A stretch of DNA of 7,885 bases from Saprospiraceae bacterium (GTDB lineage: Bacteria > Bacteroidota > Bacteroidia > Bacteroidales > JAIPBB01). The position numbers and the translations under genes are program-made. The number at the start of each line of letters is the position of its first letter. The first letter of the stretch is position 1. The notes beneath the pieces are model-generated. The model saw nothing but the letters and a program-made list of their open reading frames with translations, did no database searches and was not told the origin of the DNA. The DNA is taken from NCBI GenBank assembly GCA_021739805.1, contig JAIPBB010000256.1, forward strand, positions 1 through 7,885, written 5' to 3'. Positions 5,194 through 7,885 of this stretch are shown here, piece by piece.

Positions 5194-7578
5194 TTAAATA
5201 TTAATAATTAGGTTAACAAAAAACACTCTACCGGGTTCATAAATTCTACCTGATGTGCCAATAACTCTTCTATTCAAATGTTCATAATATTGCAAATCAA
5301 AGATATTGTTAACTCCTCCTACAACACTTACCATTTTACTATGTTTGTAAACAACTGACATATCTAACAATGTGAATCCCGGAGTTTCAGGCTCATAAAA
5401 AGCGGTTGACACATGATTTTGGTCAGCAACCCATCGTAAATGAGCTTTTGGAATAATTTTCCCTTTTAAGAATTTATAATGAACATCAAGATTAACTTCA
5501 AGAGGTGGAACCTCTGATAAAGGATCATTTGTTACTTCAACAATGTTTGTTGCATTTCCTGTAGAATCGAATTCATGTTTAGTAAGTTTAGCAACTGTGG
5601 CATTTGTGTATGCGGCAATTAATTTTGCACCAAATTTATATTGAGTTGGAGTTGCATATCCAATCTCAAAACCCCAAATGTTTACTTTATCTGTATTGTA
5701 AAATTCTTTCACTCCGAAAACAGTTTGAGTTAGTGGCTTCTGCTGTGTTGGAGGCAGAATTCTTCCGGTAATATAATCTTCCACAAGGGAATAGAACCCA
5801 TTTACTTCAATTGCTCCTTTATTTTCATCATCGAATTTAAAAGTTAAATCAACTTCATTATTTATTTCAGGTTTTAAATTAGGATTACCCATATACTCGT
5901 AATTATCATATCCAACAGGAAGCAATATAATAAACCTTTCAATCATATCAGGGCTTCTCATTCCGCGACCTAAAGACAATCCTAATGACATTTTTTCATT
6001 AAGCTTTTTACTTATACCTGCACTAAAACTTAAATTAGTATATTCTGAATCAGTTGAATCATTCATTATCAAAACCGCAGGTGGATTTCCCATCATTGGC
6101 ATACCCATTAATTTAATAGTATCAGAAGATGCGGAATTCATATCAAATCTGGCTGCTGCAACAAATTCAAAGCTTCCAAATTTGTTTTTATACTCACTAA
6201 AAAAACCAAGATTGTTTATTTCAGCATTGTTCCAAAGATCTTCAACTTTAACCGGCACTTTTCCCATAGCAGGATATTGTCCAATCATATTTTTCGTTCT
6301 ATCTCCATCTTTTTTTGTATTTGTGTAATCCGCACCAACAAAAAGATGTCCTGTTTCACCTATATTTAAGCCAACTTCTGCCCTACCGCCTATTTTATCA
6401 GCTTCGATATAAGCAGGAACAGCGGCTGTGTCGGAAAACGAACGCTGCATATTGTCCATTAAATGATTAACATCTGAAAAATAAGCTTTCACATCAATTG
6501 AATTAATGGTTTTGCTGATTTTTCTTGCAGTATAATCAAATGAATAAATTTTTGTATCATCATCTCTTTCGTCCATTGGAAGAGCTGCAAAAAGTACATC
6601 TCTGCCATGTGATTCATCGTAAGAAAAAAGAATTTTATGATTTTCCTTAGGGCTAAATCCTAATTTTGCCGAATAACTAAATTTCCTAAATGATGACCTG
6701 ACTTGATTTCCATCACCGTCATAATAGCTTCCATAATTCTGGTTACTACCGGCTAGCAAAAAGAAAATATGTTTGTTACCTCCAAAAATCGCCATATGTT
6801 CTTTATTTCCATTCCAATTGCTTTCGTATCCTTTTATTCCCCTGGCATGAATTTCAAACTTTTCATAAGGTTTTGGGTTTGTGGTAATAAGATTAACAAC
6901 ACCGCCAAATGAAGGTCCATAACGCAAAGCATAAGGTCCTTTTATAACTTCAATTGCCTCAATGGCATCCATTTCGACATGTGAGGCTGTTGGATCCATT
7001 CTATTCGGGCAACCGCCTTCAATTTTCACTCCACCATTAATTTGTATATTTAACTGGCTATATTTGAATCCACGAATTACCGGGTCAAGATTTGCTCCTC
7101 CTTTTCTAATACCTCCCACATTGGGAATGGTTCTTAGGTAATCTCCAATATCCCGGGCTGCCACTTGTTCAATTTCCTCCCTTAAAATTGTGTTTTTCAC
7201 ATAAGGAGCTCTTTTCACCATTGAACCCTTAATAACAAATTCATCTAATTTGTAGATTTTAGGAGTCAATATTACTTTGATTTCAAAAATTTGCCCGGGC
7301 ATTAATTTTATTTTCTCATATTTATCCAAATAAGAAAGATGATTAATAATAATAGAATATTCTCCGGGCTTAATGTCGTTAATTGCAAAGATTCCTTGCG
7401 AATTCGATATGCTTCCTTTGTTTGATGGAGTAATAATTACTTCAACGTTTTTTAAAGGAGTATTAGTTTCTAAATCTAATACCACGCCTTTAATCGTAGC
7501 ATTTTGGCTTATAGCATAATTTCCCGATAATAACAGGAATGCAATTACCATAATAATGTAATTAATTGTTTTCTTCAT
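5194..7578 (-). CDS. TonB-dependent outer-membrane receptor, OprC/NosA-like, probably copper uptake
   Basis: 794 aa, complete. Seen: a signal peptide (1-25, ending AISQ), a carboxypeptidase-regulatory-like domain (about 27-107), a TonB-box-like LDEFVIKG (111-118), a plug (about 125-235 with VIRGF, IEVIKGPYALRYGP and GGVVNLITT) and a 22-strand-type barrel to the end with NPNLKPE and a GGVNNIFD near the C-terminus. Known for OprC/NosA: ionic copper is bound by a CxxxM motif in the plug and an HxM motif in the barrel. Both are here, as C190-PNR-M194 within GGCPNRMDP and H372-L-M374 within NHLMDN. A Met-rich stretch follows at 491-496 (MGMPMM). It heads an operon with the lipoprotein and lies 67 bp behind a LuxR-type gene. 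Copper as the substrate is a strong inference; another thiophilic metal is possible. An upstream ATG at 7585 is out of frame, so ATG 7578 is the start. Confidence 0.95.
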   Translation of the reverse strand: MKKTINYIIMVIAFLLLSGNYAISQNATIKGVVLDLETNTPLKNVEVIITPSNKGSISNSQGIFAINDIKPGEYSIIINHLSYLDKYEKIKLMPGQIFEIKVILTPKIYKLDEFVIKGSMVKRAPYVKNTILREEIEQVAARDIGDYLRTIPNVGGIRKGGANLDPVIRGFKYSQLNIQINGGVKIEGGCPNRMDPTASHVEMDAIEAIEVIKGPYALRYGPSFGGVVNLITTNPKPYEKFEIHARGIKGYESNWNGNKEHMAIFGGNKHIFFLLAGSNQNYGSYYDGDGNQVRSSFRKFSYSAKLGFSPKENHKILFSYDESHGRDVLFAALPMDERDDDTKIYSFDYTARKISKTINSIDVKAYFSDVNHLMDNMQRSFSDTAAVPAYIEADKIGGRAEVGLNIGETGHLFVGADYTNTKKDGDRTKNMIGQYPAMGKVPVKVEDLWNNAEINNLGFFSEYKNKFGSFEFVAAARFDMNSASSDTIKLMGMPMMGNPPAVLIMNDSTDSEYTNLSFSAGISKKLNEKMSLGLSLGRGMRSPDMIERFIILLPVGYDNYEYMGNPNLKPEINNEVDLTFKFDDENKGAIEVNGFYSLVEDYITGRILPPTQQKPLTQTVFGVKEFYNTDKVNIWGFEIGYATPTQYKFGAKLIAAYTNATVAKLTKHEFDSTGNATNIVEVTNDPLSEVPPLEVNLDVHYKFLKGKIIPKAHLRWVADQNHVSTAFYEPETPGFTLLDMSVVYKHSKMVSVVGGVNNIFDLQYYEHLNRRVIGTSGRIYEPGRVFFVNLIINI

Positions 7579-7645
7579 ATTTCATAATATTTAATTAATA
7601 AATCACATAAACACAAAATTGATATTGAATATTATTCTATAAAAT
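7579..7645 (-). other. 67-bp spacer between the LuxR-type gene and the TonB receptor
   Basis: AT-rich, with no hairpin-plus-T-tract terminator. It includes a short imperfectly informative inverted repeat (GAATA-T-TATTC, 7627-7637) and a minus-strand TTTTG about 40 bases before ATG 7578, with no matching -7 element. Whether the receptor has its own promoter here or is read from the regulator's transcript cannot be decided. Confidence 0.4.
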
Positions 7646-7885
7646 TTATAATTCTACAAGTCGGTTTTTTATTGCAAACTTCACAAGCTCAACAGAATTT
7701 TTCAATTCAAGCTTGTTCATGATATTGGTTTTATGAGTTTCAATGGTTCTGATATTAACAAATAATTTATTCGCAATTTCCTGGTTACTTAATCCTTCAA
7801 CAACTAACTTAAGTATTTCCTTTTCCCTTTTTGTAAGGTCATTATAATCTTTTCGATTTTCCTGAGAATCATTTTTGGCTTTTTG
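7646..7885 (-). CDS. LuxR/NarL-type HTH regulator, C-terminal 79 residues (5' end outside the window)
   Basis: The frame is open from the right edge to stop TAA at 7648-7646. Seen: a short polar linker (QKAKNDSQENRKDYND) and then a full LuxR-type HTH. It begins LTKREKEILKLVVEGLSNQE, followed by IANKLFVNIRTIETHKTNI and MNKLELKNSVELVKFAIKN, which matches the four-helix consensus including the T-x-R-E-x-E-(I/V)-L start, the GLSN-x-EIA turn and the V-x-x-RTIETHK recognition helix. The N-terminal part is not visible, so it may be a NarL/FixJ response regulator or a sensor-less LuxR protein. The stop lies 67 bp before the TonB receptor start, in the same direction, so read-through into that operon is possible. 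Any control of the receptor operon is inference from position only. Confidence 0.93.
   Translation of the reverse strand, partial: QKAKNDSQENRKDYNDLTKREKEILKLVVEGLSNQEIANKLFVNIRTIETHKTNIMNKLELKNSVELVKFAIKNRLVEL

Noticed and set aside
7583..7585. Upstream ATG as an alternative start for the TonB receptor
   Set aside because: It is 7 bases upstream and therefore out of frame, and its own reading frame stops within a few codons. The MKKTINY start gives a good signal peptide.
7627..7637. Short inverted repeat GAATA-T-TATTC as an operator
   Set aside because: All but two of its bases are A/T and the arms are only 5 bases. It is likely chance in this composition.

Overview
The window is strongly AT-rich, and every gene in it is on the minus strand, so transcription runs from high to low coordinates. 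It most likely comes from a Bacteroidota chromosome. The signs are a TonB-dependent receptor with an N-terminal carboxypeptidase-regulatory-like domain, a small SPII lipoprotein beside it, A-rich leaders without clear Shine-Dalgarno sites, and very large Tyr/Asn/Ser-rich outer-membrane beta proteins. I see no mobile element, tRNA, rRNA or CRISPR array.

Layout in transcription order. (1) 7885-7646: the C-terminal 79 residues of a LuxR/NarL-type HTH regulator whose N-terminus lies outside the window. (2) 7578-5194: a complete TonB-dependent receptor. It carries both halves of the CxxxM...HxM copper site described for OprC/NosA receptors (C190/M194 and H372/M374) and a Met-rich stretch (M491-M496), so copper is the best-supported substrate. 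(3) 5182-4796: a 128-aa lipoprotein 11 bp behind the receptor, surely in the same operon, with a weak resemblance to MmpS-like accessory domains. A long-loop hairpin followed by T9 (4757-4697) probably ends this unit. (4) About 420 bp without a gene, holding that hairpin, a perfect 12-bp palindrome and the leader of the next gene.

(5) The second block is the less familiar one. 4377-3697 and 3589-2993 encode two secreted proteins of 226 and 198 aa that are clear paralogues. They share a core with a WDL(Y/F)V motif and a shared C-terminal strand ending in DL. A strong intrinsic terminator with a GAAA loop separates them. One base after the second gene, a giant ORF begins (2991 to the left edge, at least 997 residues, unfinished): signal peptide, two NEW3/Ig-like domains, a long beta-strand-rich barrel-like region, then an SdrD-B-like and a carboxypeptidase-regulatory-like domain. 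My inference is a surface-structure locus: an abundant subunit, a leaky terminator, a minor subunit, and a translationally coupled outer-membrane assembly or anchoring protein. It recalls chaperone-usher loci in logic, but I cannot show homology to them. This block is the best candidate here for an undescribed system.
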